DNA of 64,000 nt from Burkholderia sp. WSM2232 (lineage in GTDB: Bacteria > Pseudomonadota > Gammaproteobacteria > Burkholderiales > Burkholderiaceae). Positions 63,788 through 64,000 of the stretch are shown here, one piece after another (positions within the stretch are counted from its first letter, which is position 1; each line of letters starts with the position of its first letter). Both the position numbers and the translations under genes were made by a program. The DNA is taken from positions 91,225 to 155,224 of the forward strand of contig NZ_AWZV01000012.1 of the NCBI RefSeq assembly GCF_000472545.1, read 5' to 3'. The notes under the pieces are model-generated. The model was not told the origin of the DNA. It did not search any database and saw only the letters and a program-made list of their open reading frames with translations.

Positions 63788-64000
63788 CTAGGCCCCGCCG
63801 TCCTGCGGACCCAGCGCTTTCCCGTGCCGGCCCGCGCCCCGGGCAAAACGCTCGGCGCCCGCGAAGCCCTCCTCGAATACCGCCTGATAGCCGCCCGCGC
63901 CCTCCCGCCGCAGGGCCTCCGCGAGATTTTCCAGCGGGCTGTTTTCCAGCGCCGAGCGGCGGTCGGCCAGCAGCGCCGCCTGCGGAAACGCGGCCAGTTC
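63788..64000 (-). CDS. Enoyl-CoA hydratase/isomerase, C-terminal end (start outside window)
   Basis: The last 70 residues of a crotonase-family protein: AAFPQAALLADRRSALE, EALRREGAGGYQAVFEEGF and GAERFARGAGRHGK are typical of the C-terminal helices. The active-site region lies beyond the right edge, so the exact reaction is not readable. It is upstream of the DHA1 transporter on the same strand, 170 bases away. Confidence 0.8.
   Translation of the reverse strand, partial: ELAAFPQAALLADRRSALENSPLENLAEALRREGAGGYQAVFEEGFAGAERFARGAGRHGKALGPQDGGA

Overview
This window is a 64-kb stretch of a GC-rich betaproteobacterial chromosome. Gene content and order (pcnB-folK cluster, hda, ybgC-tolQRAB-pal, hrcA/grpE/dnaK/dnaJ, a fused PabB-PabC, an hmgA-fahA operon) and protein sequences fit Burkholderiaceae, most likely Paraburkholderia or Burkholderia. 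It is core chromosome: I see no insertion sequence, prophage, integrase, CRISPR array or rRNA. One tRNA (Lys-UUU) is present. Genus-level assignment is inference.

Layout. 1-7.4 kb: truncated GlcD-type FAD oxidase, cobalamin adenosyltransferase, NsrR-controlled flavohemoprotein (hmp), DAHP synthase (aroG) behind an aromatic-codon leader peptide and terminator, tldD and a nitrilase-family amidase. 7.5-17.4 kb: yhdP, glnE, recN, nadK. 17.7-27.5 kb: stress and chaperone block hrcA, hemH, hslR, a 53-aa exported small protein, grpE with a sigma-32 promoter, a thioredoxin-like protein, dnaK, dnaJ, then pabBC. 27.7-34 kb: a leftward series hda, HAD phosphatase, pcnB, folK, deoxynucleoside kinase, panB with many overlapping ends, and a PerM-type membrane protein upstream. 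34-39.8 kb: purM, miaA, mutL, dedA and a small membrane protein. 40.1-46.1 kb: tRNA-Lys and the Tol-Pal envelope operon. 46.1-49.2 kb: SDR oxidoreductase, ZTP riboswitch, glyA, nrdR. 49.3-52.3 kb: minor type IV pilin cassette. 52.3-53.8 kb: YqjD/YqjE-like trio. 54-58 kb: 1-Cys peroxiredoxin, glutaryl-CoA dehydrogenase with a divergent IclR regulator, an 11-bp tandem repeat and a degenerate EAL protein. 58.3-64 kb: MFS transporter with hmgA and fahA (homogentisate branch of Tyr/Phe catabolism), a second MFS transporter and the end of an enoyl-CoA hydratase.

How parts work together. Aromatic metabolism appears at both ends: synthesis (aroG, first shikimate step; pabBC, chorismate to p-aminobenzoate) and breakdown (hmgA/fahA). 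Folate and one-carbon metabolism is spread across pabBC, folK, panB, glyA and purM, and the ZTP riboswitch before glyA ties one-carbon supply to purine synthesis. The most interesting element is the aroG leader: a sigma-70 promoter, a 22-codon peptide with eight consecutive aromatic codons, and three mutually exclusive hairpins with the logic of the classical trp attenuator.
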